A stretch of DNA of 64,000 nt from Deroplatys truncata (taxonomy: Eukaryota; Arthropoda; Insecta; Mantodea; Mantidae), in NCBI GenBank assembly GCA_030765065.1, contig CM060990.1:494130190-494194189 (forward strand), given 5' to 3'. Below are positions 1 to 12,289 of this stretch, piece by piece. The notes beneath the pieces were generated by a model. It searched no databases. It was not told where the DNA came from and saw only the letters and a list, made by a program, of their open reading frames with translations. Within the stretch, counting starts at the first letter, position 1; each line of letters begins with the position of its first letter. A program made the position numbers and the translations under genes.

Positions 1-300
1 CACAATATAGTTACCTGGTTTAGGCTCATTAATGCATTCAAAGGCATGGGAGCATTCATTTTCTGGATCAAGTCTCGAGACAAACAGAAAAAGTATTTTT
101 TCAGCTACAGCAAGTTTGCCATTAACAACATTGCCAGTAATAAATTCTTTCTTTTGTATAGACTTGTTTGAATTAACATTGGCTTTGATTTGAGGTTTGG
201 ATTTTAGCTTACTTTTGTGAGATACTAGCTTCCAGTTCTCTAATGGTTGACTAACTTGATAAGCACCACTAATTTCTGTAGATTCTACTCATAGCTCCTT
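1..300 (-). pseudogene. Possible retroelement ORF1-like fragment
   Basis: On the reverse strand about 90 codons are open from roughly 290 down to the window edge, in a region otherwise full of stops. The translation is lysine- and serine-rich and ends in a block reading AVAEKILFLFVSRLDP, which reminds me of the short RNA-binding-like block seen in ORF1-type proteins of some insect retroelements. There is no start codon and a stop precedes the block near 295. The element would continue to the left of the window. The family assignment is inference from a short motif only; it could be an unrelated open stretch. Confidence 0.25.
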
Positions 301-680
301 TGGTATGCCCTGTTTACCTAGGAGGAAAGTACATTTTTCTCCAAAAAGTGGTGGAATCACACACAGTGAAGCAATTAATAAAATACACTTGATGAAAATG
401 AAGTCAACCTAAACACTCTTACTAGCTTCACTCATTTATTTTGCAGAACATGTATCGTGAGCTCATGCTCACGAACATTTTGAGCTCTTGCTAAATATTG
501 GTTTAGGTTAGAGTTTAGATGTATAAAATGTTTTTAAACAATGTCTGATTTTTTGGGGAACATTACCCAATGTAGCACTTTGATTAACAGAATTAAAATT
601 GTTTTGGAAAAAATGGAGGGATGACTTGGGGAATAGATAATTATAACAAAGTCTTTTATAAAATTAAGAATTGATGACGG
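300..680. other. No feature recognised
   Basis: AT-rich sequence with frequent stops in all frames. I see no repeat, RNA gene or coding motif here. Confidence 0.5.
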
Positions 681-742
681 CGGTGCCGTGGCCAAGTGGT
701 TAGACCGCTCGCCTCTCACCGAGGTGGCCCGGGTTCAATCCT
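681..742 (+). repeat. tRNA-Glu-like SINE head or tRNA pseudogene
   Basis: The stretch contains an A-box-like TGGCCAAGTGG and a B-box-like GGTTCAATCC at normal tRNA spacing, with an anticodon loop CTCTCAC that would give a CTC (Glu) anticodon. The acceptor stem cannot be closed, because the bases after the T arm do not pair with those before the D arm. This is therefore not a working tRNA gene but the polymerase III head of a SINE, or a degraded tRNA copy. The body that follows has no recognisable tail. Confidence 0.6.
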
Positions 743-1218
743 TTTCAATGCTTTTTCAATGACAAATTACTGTTTTTTTATTATTAGGCTCAAAACATAA
801 ATAGCTACCCTCGTAGATAATGGCAAACTACGGATGGGGCTATTCTTAGACCTAACCAATGCTTTTGATATGATGTATCATGACATACTGCTTGACAAAC
901 TGTATAAATGTGGACTCAAGAGGTTTACCACACCATTAGTTCCAATCATACCTAGAAAATAGGAAACAATTAGTAGAAATAGAACATATTAACTCACAGA
1001 GAATGGAGTTAATGACAGAAACCTTGGAAACTACAGAAATAAAAACTGGTTCCACAAGGATTAATTCTTGGTTCCTTATTGTTTCTAATTTATATCAATG
1101 GTATACCAATGTATCTAAAAATGATCAGGCAGTTAAGATCACACCGTTTGCTATGACACAAGCACGTTTATTATGGGAAGGGATAAAACTTACCTTAGGG
1201 AAAATGTTGCATATGCCA

Positions 1219-2394
1219 TTAACAAAGTACGAGGGTAATCCCAAAAGTAAGGTCTCCAATTTTTTTTAAAATACAAAGAAACTTATTGACAACAAATGGT
1301 ACATAGTTTTGAAGCTTTAACATTTGTCTATTTTTCCACATAATCGCCATTTCGGTCAATGCATTTTGGAGATGCTGTGGCAGTTTTTGTATGCCCATGT
1401 CATACCAGCTTGCCACCATGCTCTTGAAAAAGTGATGGACCTCATTTCTCACTTCATTGTCATCACCGAAGTGCCTTCCAACCAAGTGTTCTTTCAACTT
1501 GGGAAACAAGTGGCAGTCACTGGGTGCTAAGTCTGGACTATAGGGTGGATGGGTGATGGTTTCCCATCCAAACTGTTGCAGAAGATTCATGGTTCGACGG
1601 GCAGTGTGGGGGCGAGCATTGTCATGGAGAAGGCTTATGCCCTTGCTCAACATTCCTCTTCTACGGTTCTGAATTGCCCATCCAAGTTTTTTTAATGTCT
1701 GACAATACCTGTCGGCATGTATTGTTGTCCCAGGATCCATAAAGTCGACCAACAATATCCCCTTTCGATACCAAAACACAGTTGCCATGACTTTACCGGC
1801 AGACAGTGTTCTCTTGAATTTTCGCGGCTTGGGTGAACCAGAATACCGCCACTCACGTGATTGTTGTTTGGTCTCAGGTGTGAAGTGGAAAGCCCAGGTT
1901 TCATCACCCGTGACTATTGAATCCAAAAGGTTGTCCTTTTCATTTGCATAGCGTTGAAGAAATTGGCGGGAAGTTTCAGCGCATTGCCTTTTGTGATCTT
2001 CTGTCAGCATTCTTGGGACCCATCTTGCGCACACCTTCCGAAATTTCAGCTCTTCAATCAAAGTCCGATGAATAGTGCTTCGAGAAATCTCAGGAACAAC
2101 AATGCAGAGCTCATTGAGAGTGATCCGCCGATCTTGAAGCACGATTTGTTCATCCTTTGCGATTGTTTCATCAGAAATGGACGGTCTCCCGCTTCTTTCC
2201 TCATCATGAATTTCTGTGCGACCATTTGCAAATTCTCTACACCACTTGCAGACATTTTTGACATCCATACAAGACTCTCCATACACTTACATCAACTGTC
2301 GATGAATTTCGACAGGTTTAACGCCTTTTGCACTCAAAAAGCGAATAACTGCGCGAACTTCGCACCTGGCGGTAGTGGCTAACAGGAGCTCCAT
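1219..2394 (-). pseudogene. Mariner transposase with one in-frame stop
   Basis: DDE transposase that would cut and paste the surrounding mariner. Reading from an ATG at 2392-2394, the N-terminal helix-turn-helix block (EVRAVIRFLSAKGVKPVEIH) is interrupted by a single TAA at 2287-2289. The frame is then open for 355 codons. It carries WVPRMLTEDHK, the first catalytic Asp in TGDETW, the second in HDNARPHTA and the third in YSPDLAPSD, a DD34D spacing. The frame runs through the left TIR (GDLTFGIT is TIR-encoded) and ends just outside the element, so the original stop has probably been lost. Length is close to a normal mariner transposase (about 345 residues). The catalytic residues are all present; the stop and perhaps the extended C-terminus are the only visible defects. 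Confidence 0.92.
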
Positions 2395-2547
2395 TATAAC
2401 TGGCTGCCAAGCCAAGACTAAGGGATGTGCGGTGGTTTCTGAAGAGAGTGGAGGGAGGAAGGAAAAAAACAATATGGCCAACATCCACACAAACAGTTTC
2501 TCTGCGATCCCAGCGCTTTGGAGACCTTACTTTTGGAATTACCCTCA
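1230..2547 (-). mobile_element. Mariner transposon, nearly intact
   Basis: A complete 1.3-kb mariner. The left end CGAGGGTAATCCCAAAAGTA and the reverse complement of the right end TGAGGGTAATTCCAAAAGTA form terminal inverted repeats of about 30 bp. TA dinucleotides at 1228-1229 and 2548-2549 are the target duplication. It lies inside the reverse-transcriptase region of the LINE described for 825-3590, so it arrived later. The size and ends fit the family, and only a few differences separate the two TIRs, which suggests a moderately young copy. Confidence 0.93.
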
Positions 2548-3593
2548 TATTAAACTGGTTCAAAACAAACAAATTAATTGTTAATGAAGAAAAAAACTTA
2601 ACTACAAATTTTCCTCATAAGAATCGTGGGACATATAAGAAACTTAATATTAGTTTTGGATCTAAAACACTGAACCGTGAAACTGAAAGCAAATTTCTAG
2701 ATCTGTGGATTGACCATCACTTAAGCTGGAACGTGCAAACTGAAAATTTGGCAGTCAAACTGAGCAAAATAATATTCTGTCTTAGGCAGCTAAAGACTTC
2801 AGTGTCAGATAATGTCCTATAAACATATTATTTTGCATACTTCCATTCCAAAATGTCATATGGTGTAATATTATGGGGAAATGCAGTAAACAATGATATA
2901 ATATTCAATTTTCAAAAGAGAGCTGCAGAGAACATTTCAAAAGACTGAATATATGATCCTTGCCCTGAGTTTATACAAAGGAACTATTATTACATATAAA
3001 GAACAACCTGGTAAATTAATTACAAATACTGAAGTACATGATCACAATACACACAATAAAAATAAACTGCATATAGATTTTCATAAAACACTGCATTTGA
3101 AAAATCCTTCCAAGTTCACTGGAGTGAAGTATTACAATAATCTACCAACATATATAAAAAGAATAAGCTCTACATTACAGTTTAAAAAAGTAATACAAAA
3201 ATGTTTACTAAACATCTTCTACTCATGGAATACTGTAGAGAAGAGAAAAGGAATAGAAATATCTGCAAATCACACTGTCTCATAAAACTATTATGCATTG
3301 GGAACGGTATTTAATGAATACTAAGCTTTCTTTTTCATGTTGCTGTGAAATGAACATTTTCACTGAGGCACATGCATTGGTGCTGTATGCAAGAGAATGG
3401 CGCTAAAACGCTGGAGAAATCTAGCAGATCTTATAGTTGTAATCGTTATGAAAACCTTTCTTTTTTGTATATACCTTGTACTTAACTTGATGATTCCCAT
3501 CACATGCGTGTGTGATCAGTGGAAGATAATGAATTCAATTCAGTTCACATCTGGTCTCACCTAGTCTGGATAAACAGTATTTCTGTGTATATA

Positions 3594-5727
3594 CAGGGTG
3601 GACCATTTAAGTTGAGACTGTACAGTATTTCCAAAATTAAAAGTTGTAGAAAGAAACGTCTTTAATAAAAGTTGCTTGATATTATGGGGGAAAGTAAATG
3701 CCATTGGTCGTGTTTTGTTTGGAGGGCATTATAATGGTTATTTTAGGGCCAATTTAATTTTTTTAAATGGGAACCTAAATTTTGTATGTTGTTTACTCAT
3801 TTCTCACAAAAAACTAAACAACATTTGTATAAAGCAACTTGCAATTGTTCTTACCAATGTAAATAACAATGAAAATTCTGAATGGCTGGTACAAAGAGTG
3901 CAATGAATGGTTGGACCCATTCAACACAGTGCAGCATAACAGTAGGCAAGGAGGCAATGAGACATTGTATCCGTTGTTTTGTTTACTTTCCACGGTAGGA
4001 CGATTTCCTTGTATGTCATTAGTGTACTTGCAGCTGCCTTCGAGTCCAGGTGGATCCACTGGTAGTACATACCTACAATTAGCAGTCTCCGAGTAACAAC
4101 CATCAGTCCCATTCAAGTCGTTTAACATTTGAAATGTACTCAGCTGACTGTGGGTTGAAATGGAGCAACCTTCTCTACCAGAAAAAGTGAAAATAATTCT
4201 CATTTACGGGGAATCTAGGAGAAATGTGGAACAGGCTATTCTTTTGTACATGGAGAGGTTTCCTGATAGAAGAACTCTATCAAGAGCTTCATTTTATTAT
4301 GTGATAAAACAATTCTCAGAAGAAGGCAGTGTCCAGCCAAAGAAAAGGAGGTGCAGAACAGCTACGGAAGAAGATAGGGAAGTTGCTGTGCTAGCTGCAG
4401 TGAATTAGAAGCCCCATGTCAGTTCTTGCGAATTAGCAACCAATGCAGGAATATCCAAAAGCAGTGTTCTCAGGATATTGAAACGGCATAAACTCCATCC
4501 CTACTATGTGTCATTACATCAACAGCTACATGGTGACGATTTTCTGAATAGACTTAACATTCTGTAGTTGGGCACAAGATAGACTACGGATTAATAACAA
4601 CTTTTTTCAGTTCGTATTGTTTAGAGACGAGTGTACTTTCACAAATCATGGTGAAGTAAATTGACACAATATGCACTATTGGGCTGTGGAAAAACCACAT
4701 TGGTTATGAGAAGTGGAACATCAGAGACCCTGGTCTGTTAATGTGCAGTGTGGGATTTTGGGTATGCACCATATTTCATTGATGGTGCTTTAACAGTTGC
4801 AAAGCAGAGAAACTTTTTAATGGAGGAGTTGCCGTTATTGTTAGAAGATGTCCCATTACAAACCAGGTCGCAAATATGGTACCAGCACGACGGATGCCCT
4901 GTGCACTATGCACATACTGCTAGGAATGTTTTAAATAACAATTACCATGATCGTTAGCTAGGACGCACAGGTCCCATTAATTGGCCAGCACTATCTCCTG
5001 ACCTTACATCATCAGACTTTTTCTTATGGGGTTACCTTAAGGAAAAAGTTTATTGTGAAACACAGACTCCGGACAACATGAAGGCATGCATACGAAATGC
5101 TTGTTCCAGTATCGAAAGAGACATGCTTTTACGGGCACATCAATCGTTCATTCACAGAGTTGGAAAATGCATTGAGGTAGAAGAGCATAATTTTGAACAT
5201 TTATTACCCTAAGGTAGGTGGTAATACTCTATGTACCTACCTTTCACCAATGTTTGTCTACACCAGTGAAAGAATCATGTACTATGTAGAAAATGGTATA
5301 TAAAAAGCTGTTTATTTTGTGATGAGAATAAGGAAACAAAATAAAAAATGTTGGTTCCCAATTATAAAACATAACTTGGCCCTCAAATAACCATCCATGG
5401 ATGGTCCAACCATTCATTGCACTCTTCATACACAGCCATTCAGAATTTTCGTTATTATTTACGTTGCTGTAAGAACAATTGCAAAGTACTTTATACAAAT
5501 TTCTTTGCTTTTTTATGAGTGAAAAAACAACATAAGAAAAGGTACGTTCCTATTAAAAAAAATTAAATTGACCCTTAAAATGACCACTACGACGTCCTCC
5601 AAATAAAACATGACTAATGGTATTTACTTTCCTCCATAATATCAAGCAACTTTTATTCAAGACATTTCTTTCTGCAACACTTAGTTTTGGAGATGCTGTA
5701 CAGCCTCAACTTAAATGGTCCACCCTA
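3594..5727 (+). mobile_element. Long-TIR Tc1/mariner-superfamily transposon
   Basis: A 2.13-kb element bounded by AGGGTGGACCATTTAAGTTG at the left and its inverted form at the right (TTAAATGGTCCACCCTA), with TA at 3592-3593 and 5728-5729. The inverted arms are unusually long: 3594-3918 matches, inverted and with substitutions and small indels, 5405-5727, about 325 bp each. They include the shared stretch AATTCTGAATGGCTG near the inner edge. A broken transposase gene lies between the arms. A shorter relative consisting almost only of the arms lies at 19703-20319. Confidence 0.9.
4160..5212 (+). pseudogene. Tc1/mariner-superfamily transposase, DD41D-like spacing
   Basis: Starts at ATG 4160 with a helix-turn-helix region (residues 1-80), then a second HTH-like block (NAGISKSSVLRILKRHKLHP). 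The catalytic part shows IWYQHDGCPVHYA and WPALSPDLTSSDFFLWGYLK. I count 41 residues between the second and third catalytic Asp, compared with 34 in mariner. The first catalytic Asp block is ruined. At least six stops or frameshifts interrupt the gene, which ends with the usual C-terminal helix and TAA at 5210-5212. It would have mobilised the element at 3594-5727. I recognise the protein as a type common in arthropods; the DD41D label rests on my spacing count. Confidence 0.85.
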
Positions 5728-5739
5728 TATATATGTTGA

Positions 5740-8700
5740 ATAAATTTATCTATTTATAACCTTTTTGTTGCTTAAAACCTATTTGAATTTCACCAAGGCC
5801 AACTTATCACAGACCTTTGCCGCAGCTTTTTTTTTGGGGGGGGGTGGAGGGGGTCAGTACTGAAGGAGTCAATGATTTCCTCTCCTATCAAGCCCAAATT
5901 TAGTTTTTCCATAAAACAATCAACGCTCTTGTTTTTTCAGTTCCAAAAATTATTAAATGTTATTTCCTATTTCCTTCTTCCATACGTTCTAAGCATGTTA
6001 ATCTTTTCTTGCATTCCATTATCTCATGTTTTGCTTCACTTTCAAGATTTGGCATTATTGCTTTCATCTCTTCCAATTTTCGGTCATCTTATCAATTCTG
6101 CCTTTCAGATTTTTTTTATCCCTTTTATATAAGTGGTGATAGTTTCCACCATATTGCACTTGCTCCAATGTGCGCCCGGCATTCCTCTCATTTCCTCTGA
6201 TCACTAACAACAATAACACTATAAGATTAAAACAAAATATTCGCTCCTTCCCATCTGCTTTCTCTGGTAGCTAATTTTCTTTGATTTAAAAGTACAAGTT
6301 CTAGCTCAGTGTGCACATTGGTAATTATTCCTTTCACAACACATGCATATGGATGCCTCCATCTCCCTTCACATCTTGCATCTCCCCCTTTTAAACATCA
6401 GACAATATGGTTCATGGTAATGTCATACTGCAAGTTATTTAACATAACATTTAACATATTTCTCTGACAAACATCTAATCTTGTCAAATTAAAAGCTTTT
6501 CCACTTATTTAAAGTTAAAACCAAATGCTAAACATTTTCTCCGTAAACTAAAAGGTATATCACACCTCATTAGTAGAGTTTTGAAAGATGCAGTGTACTT
6601 GAAGGTGAGCAGATGTGTAAGTCTTAACCAGTTGCAACTTGGTCAATCAGGAAGCACATTTTTGAATCCTGAAAAACAAATGAACCTCAATTAGAGTGAT
6701 AGTCCAATATAAACAATTTAGCATTTTTTAATGGTTTAATGTTATGAGTGAACAAAAATGAAAAAACTAGAAGTTGTGTCCTTTTTATGATCTTCTTTTT
6801 CTTGGTTTCTTTTCTTTTTTTCTTTCTTACACATTTAATAATCTGATCTGGCACTCTGCCCTACAATTAGCAGTTCATCATTATATTCATTATCAGCAGC
6901 TCTTTGCTGACCACTAGTAAACTATGCATAAATTAAGCATCTTTAATTCTGTTCTACATCTTCAAAAGAAGATAATCTCTTTGAACACAAAATGAGCCAG
7001 ATGAGTGTTAAACAACATGAATGGTAAAACCCATGTCTGGCCACTCTACATTAAATTATCAAATTTGAAAAACTTGTTCCTTTTCTGAAATCTACCCTGC
7101 CACAAGAAATAAATATACCTTTTATAAAAAAATTTAAAAGTGACCATGTTGATAGTTTGCCAAAAATATCCATTTCATGTTGTGGAAGTAATATAAATCA
7201 ATATGGCTTAACTAGCATAATGCATCAATCAAATCTCAATTCAATCCCCAGTAATAACAAGTACCAAAGGTCCAATGATTCAAAATTTAGACTAAACCAT
7301 TGTTTAATGTAGCATCTATATAATGCAATGCATTATCCAACATAAAATCAACAGGAGACGAATTTCAGAAAACAAGTTGTAAAATATCCACAGGATCTAT
7401 ATACCTAAGATGTAATTCACAATGACTGCTCATCTTAGTGGCCAGGGCCAAATAGGGAAGGCAGTCTAAATATGTAATAAAATAAATATGTAACATAACA
7501 TATACCAAAGATGTTGGTTAAGGTACATATGTGAATCTACAAACACAGGCAAAAACTTATTATACAAACACAAAAAGCTTAGTGTGCTTTAACAATATGT
7601 ATCATTACTCAGGAGCAAATTCTTTATCTTTTACAGCTTTCCAGTTGCACATTATAAGACCATGCTATATTCCCATAGCTGAAGTTTTGCTTAAGATAAC
7701 GTGTGAAATGGTAATTGTTACCCTTTTAAGTATAGTTTAAAATTTTTGTCTTGTATTTAAAATGTAAGTCACTAAAAAATGAGGTATGTATTACGACCTC
7801 TGGTTAAGGTTTCGGGTAACAGTTAACTGGTAATTACTACCAGATACCAGTATTATGGCCTTCAGTTAAGTGCTAACTACAAGTTATTTCTAGAGGTAAA
7901 CTAACTGCCACCTCGAGATGTGGTTAGTGAGATAACTTGGAGTTTACACGTGCTCAAAAAAAAAGTCATACTTTCAGCCATAATTGAATGTGGGCATCGA
8001 TTCTGAAGATGAAATGCTGGCAGAGTATTTAATAGAAGAAGAGCAAAGAGAATAAGAATGTGGAAAGATGATTTTGAGGCGTGGGATAAGGTAGAGCTTC
8101 ACAATGATACAGATTCTCAAAAGCTACAACATTAGGAATTTTAGAGGGGATAAGGCATCGAATTGAATTTGCAACAGAAAGGTAAGTTTCCAGCATGCAT
8201 ATAACTTTCTATAAGCACAGTGATATATATTCTTTTGAAAACGAGATAAAATGAACCAATTTGAGTCTTAGGTGTATCTTTATGACATAGGTTATGGAAT
8301 TACAATTCTATAGCTTGTCCCAACCTTAAAATACAGTATGGAGCTGAATTGCGATATTTCTGTCTCTAATGCATACATGTTGCAATTAGCTTAGTCCTTT
8401 TCTACTCTTGCGCTGTGTCGCTAAGTTGCTAATAACATGGTGTAAAAATTCAGTTGTTATATTCTTCAGCTTTGAACACATTATCCTATGCAGAATACTT
8501 TTCTATTTGAGATTATATCATTTTTGGAGCCTTTATAGATTTCTGTGGGTCCAAGTTTCTAAAGAAAAAGTGTTTTTCAGTAAAAGTCTGATACTCGCTG
8601 TTTCTATGCTTATCATGTAGTAACTAATAAACTAAAAGGTAGAGTGCAACAATATTTTTAGCTAGAGTAAATTAGAGTGCTGATATCTACTGAGTTTGAA

Positions 8701-9455
8701 TTCTCTATCTTTAATAAGATGAGCATTACACTTTCTTAAATTAAACATTTTTGGAAAATTCTATACCTATGCAACAGAAAAGTAAGCCAGCAAGAAACTT
8801 TTGTGTAATGAGGTTACAATGGGATACAAGCGAGAGGAAATGTTGAGGTGTGTTGGAGACAGTTTTTAAAAGAAGCCAGAATCTTTAACTTCTTGCATTC
8901 ATTGTGTATGACAAAAAAAGTCATCCATCTATTCAGCTAACAGATGCCAGATGTGAGGCAGAAAGCAGTAAAGATTAACATCAGTTGTAAGGAAGTGTGT
9001 ATGTTTATAGCATGTGAAACACTGTGAAGTGTTATGTATGTTATTTAACATTTTAAGCAAATATTTACAGTTATGGAGGGGGAAGCTAGAAACAGACGAA
9101 ATGTTGGTAAACTATGAAAAAATGCAAAATAATAATGGTGTTAGGTTATTCAAGTAAAATGAGTGTTAGTAAGCCAGTAAAAGAAACAGCTAAGGCTACC
9201 AGATGTTCAGAAAACAGTAGTGTATAGGACAAAAAAGGAACGAATGAAAGGGCCTCTAAGAACAACAAAACAGAAAGCAAAAAGAGTGGGGGAAACAAGG
9301 AAGCTACGTTAACACAATATGTTGGAATAAAGCATAGCAGAGTGCAACACATCTTTCATTCTTTCCTGTTTGAAAACATTCTACCAACATTGAATGCAAT
9401 TTTGTCAAGCGTAAACAACTTAAAGCTTTTATCATTTCATACCTCCATATTTGTT
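5740..9455. other. Anonymous AT-rich DNA
   Basis: No gene recognised. There is a homopolymer T/G run at about 5827-5853 and a pyrimidine-rich tract at 6780-6830. Around 7985-8120 a short acidic reading (SEDEMLAEYLIEEEQRE) resembles the N-terminus of some PIF/Harbinger transposases, but no catalytic block follows and I do not call it. Confidence 0.4.
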
Positions 9456-9457
9456 TG

Positions 9458-9460
<3 letters not shown>

Positions 9461-9510
<50 letters not shown>
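9461..9510. repeat. (TA)n microsatellite
   Basis: About 25 uninterrupted AT units. Low-complexity DNA of this kind is prone to length variation and assembly error. Confidence 0.97.
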
Positions 9511-9513
<3 letters not shown>

Positions 9514-9568
9514 GGTAAAATTATATTTGAAGTACTAAAAATACAAAGAGGAGAGATAAAATGTAGGC

Positions 9569-9885
9569 GATTTTTTTTTTTTTTTTAGTTCCATTTATAC
9601 CCCGCCTTTAACTACATTGGTCTTATCGGCAGCCTTTCCTTTAGAGTTTATTGCCTAAGGCAATGGTGTTAACTTGTATTCGCTTGTAGAATTGGGTTTC
9701 TTGCACTTTGGGTTTTTTTAATCATGAGATCACACAAACATTACACTCTCATTCACACTTCCAGACTCTGGGGAGGATAGGGAATAATCTTGGCTAGAGA
9801 AAACTTCCCACCCCCAGGCAGGAATCAAACCCAGGACCCCTTGCACAGCAGGCAGGTGCTCTACAGACTGAGCTACAGGACCAGC
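9569..9885 (-). repeat. tRNA-derived SINE
   Basis: Read on the reverse strand the sequence starts with a tRNA-like head (9821-9883): A box TGTAGCTCAGTCTGTAGAGC and B box GGTTTGATTCC, about 60 bp apart. A tRNA-unrelated body follows and the copy ends in a run of 16 A (T run at 9571-9586 on the plus strand). Head, body and A tail in the right order make a full-length SINE of about 315 bp. No clean target duplication is visible. The head was probably derived from an Ala-type tRNA, judged only from the A box. Confidence 0.82.
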
Positions 9886-9913
9886 CTGGTGAAATTTAAA
9901 TATCTTACAATAG

Positions 9914-10255
9914 CCACTTTTTAGGGTATGTGCTAACTACTGTTTGAGAAAAATTGTGGTTAGCAAATAATGTAGTTAAAAACTTGTCCAGTGTTAAATA
10001 TTTATTTAATTTTCCTATCAATTTATTTCATACTTTTTGGGGTATGTGTTAACCATTGTTAGAGAAAACTGTGGTGTTTAACCTGCTCAGTGTCAAATTT
10101 TATTCTATTTTCCTATCTATTTACCATTCTTTTTAGGGTATGTACTAACTCTGTTACAGAAAAACCGTCTTTTAACTTGTCAAATGTTAAATTTCTATTT
10201 TATTTTTCTGCCAATTTATTAACACTTTTCAGAGTATGTGCTAATAATGTTTATA
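9914..10255 (+). repeat. Tandem repeat, about 105-115 bp unit, 3 copies plus
   Basis: The phrase TTAGGGTATGTGCTAACT and variants recur at about 9914, 10036, 10131 and 10229. Each is followed by GAGAAA..., then TTGTCCAGTGTTAAAT-like text and TTTTCCTATCAATTTATT-like text. The copies differ by substitutions and small indels, so the array is old. The function is unknown. Confidence 0.8.
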
Positions 10256-10319
10256 ATTATCACTGAATAATGGAAAAAATGGTTAACAGTGGGTAATTAT
10301 GGTAATCAAAAATTAAAAG

Positions 10320-11655
10320 ACAAATTTGACAAAAACATGTCACTTTATTACTTCTAAAGTTTTTTCTTCCAACTTTATCTGTAAACCTAACAGAATTCTT
10401 CATTTCTCCATCATTTCATTTTAGCCTCCTGTTTTCCTGCGGCCTTTTCTGCCTATTATCAAACTCCTTCTGCAGTAACTGTTGCTGAAACACTGCAACT
10501 TCTTTCCTCTCCTTTGCCCATGAGAGAACACTTTTGTTGCAAAAAGAGGGTAACACGTTGTCCTCTCATTTTCTTTCTGTGAACAGAATAAAATGTATGA
10601 TTACACAACAAAAGAGTATTACTTTAGTTTCTGTTCTTTCTAAATGCAGATAATGAAATGTGTAGCTGTTACAGGACCACAATATTATTGCTTCTGATCT
10701 TGAGCTTAAAGTTCATCAAGGCCATTGCACTGGTTGAGTAGCAAGTTGTGCAGTGTTTCCATCTGAAGGTGTTTTATAAAGGGTTTATTATTTTCAATTT
10801 TTTTTATTTGATATGCTAATCTTAAATTACAGTAATTCAAAAAAAGGCCCACATAAGGGTAACAAACCTGCCTTCTCTCCTGAAAGGTTCAATTTTAGTT
10901 GGTCCAAGTTGCCAGGATAAAGTGTTTCCCTTAATCTCAAAGACAAACATAAATGACTTTCAGCTCAATGGATCCTGCACGCATTTGAGCATCATTTCAT
11001 TCACTGCAGATCTGAGTTATTAAAATGTGATTATTATTATTTAAATGATTGTTATAATTATTATTATTAGTTATTAAAATTGCTCTGGTAGCCCTACCCT
11101 TGCCTCACCCACCCTACACTTCTCAGTGAGCACCGCCTCTATTCCAGGAGCCAGAGAACCAAGTTGTCTGACACTGTTTTATGCTTCATTTTAAGCAAGA
11201 AGCTGTAAATAACATTATTAACTTTCAAAGATGAGTCAGCAGTAGAAACACAAACATCACTTATTACACATGAGATGTCTCAAATACGAACAGACAAGAT
11301 AAATTCACAGTAGCACACTGCTTCTGGTCCCTAATCACAACGTTATTAAAGCCCACCAAACATAGATCAGAATTGGATACTTGGGAAAAGATCTTTAACA
11401 TTAAAGTGTCTTGATTATTGAATTTTGATTTGCTGCCAATACCAACACCATTACTATGAAGCAATCATACAGCTTTTGATGATGTGAAACAGTTGCTCTT
11501 GAAACATGTTAAGTAATGTTTGTGTTTCTAATGCTCACTTATCTTTAAAAGTTAATAATTTAAAACCCAATTTTGTTTCTAGCTTCTTTGAATATAAAAA
11601 TGTGGCTAACAATTTTGCAAACCTTTTGGCACAGATAAGATGCTACTTCAATTGA
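10320..11655. other. No gene recognised
   Basis: AT-rich, with short ATT runs around 11030-11080 and a slightly GC-richer patch at 11085-11165. No coding motif or boundary repeats were seen. Confidence 0.4.
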
Positions 11656-12289
11656 TGTACAGTGAGTCTCAGCGAATGTTGACGGGATACCCATTACCCG
11701 CCTGTCTGTGGGTCTGGTGCAACAACTCCCCTCTCGGGTGCTGCGAGCGCTTGGTAGATATGGTGCATTTCTGGCTTCCTCTACAAGTCAGACACACGCA
11801 GTGTGAGATTAGATCTTGGAATGAATGTGTGTATTTACACATGTTCATACTACAGTAAAGTTATATATCCACAATATGATCGTGTGTACATGTTAAAAAC
11901 ATTTTTAAGAAATAAGAATTCCAGTGGGAAAACTGGACGAAAATTCAAATTTAAATTTCCTGACACACCACTTCCGCGTTGAAATACAATATTGAACTTA
12001 GAGAATAGGTTTAACAAAACAGGTTCTGTGAATAACAAGAAAACCGTCACATCCTTACTGGGGAAAAACTTCACGTAATCAGTGCTGCCTTGGAACATAA
12101 CCCTAGAAAATCTTTGAGGTGTTTAGGACTGCAGACAGGAATTTCAAGAGCATCAACTCACAGATCAATGAAAGTACTCAAAGCCCTATGTAATTTCAGT
12201 ATCTCACCATTCACAGCTAATGGAGTATAACAAAAGACTTTGTTTCTGTAACTGGATGTTAGCAAAGGTCAATAGCAGGGAAACTGATC

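Larger units (their letters stand above)
825..3590 (+). mobile_element. Decayed Jockey/BS-type LINE, reverse transcriptase part
   Basis: A non-LTR retrotransposon relic split by a mariner at 1230-2547. Before the mariner the frame shows RT block A as GLFLDLTNAFD (about 833-868) and the block VPQGLILGSLLFLIYINGIP (about 1049-1108), followed by a damaged FADDTS-like site near 1141. After it, 2550-3285 encodes the thumb region (LNWFKTNKLIVNEEK, FLDLWIDHHLSWN, SYGVILWGN) typical of Jockey-superfamily RTs. Endonuclease and ORF1 are missing at the 5' side. Several stops and frameshifts show it is dead. The 3' tail may resume after the neighbouring DNA transposon, around 5730-5775 (TTGAATAAATTTATC). 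Confidence 0.8.

Noticed and set aside
681..742. Functional tRNA-Glu gene
   Set aside because: The acceptor stem does not pair and the sequence after the T arm does not close the cloverleaf; kept as a SINE head or pseudogene.
1324..2382. Plus-strand frames of 68 and 142 codons
   Set aside because: Antisense of the mariner transposase with its DDE motifs.
7985..8120. N-terminus of a Harbinger transposase
   Set aside because: Only one acidic stretch is suggestive; no catalytic block follows and no TIR pair was found.
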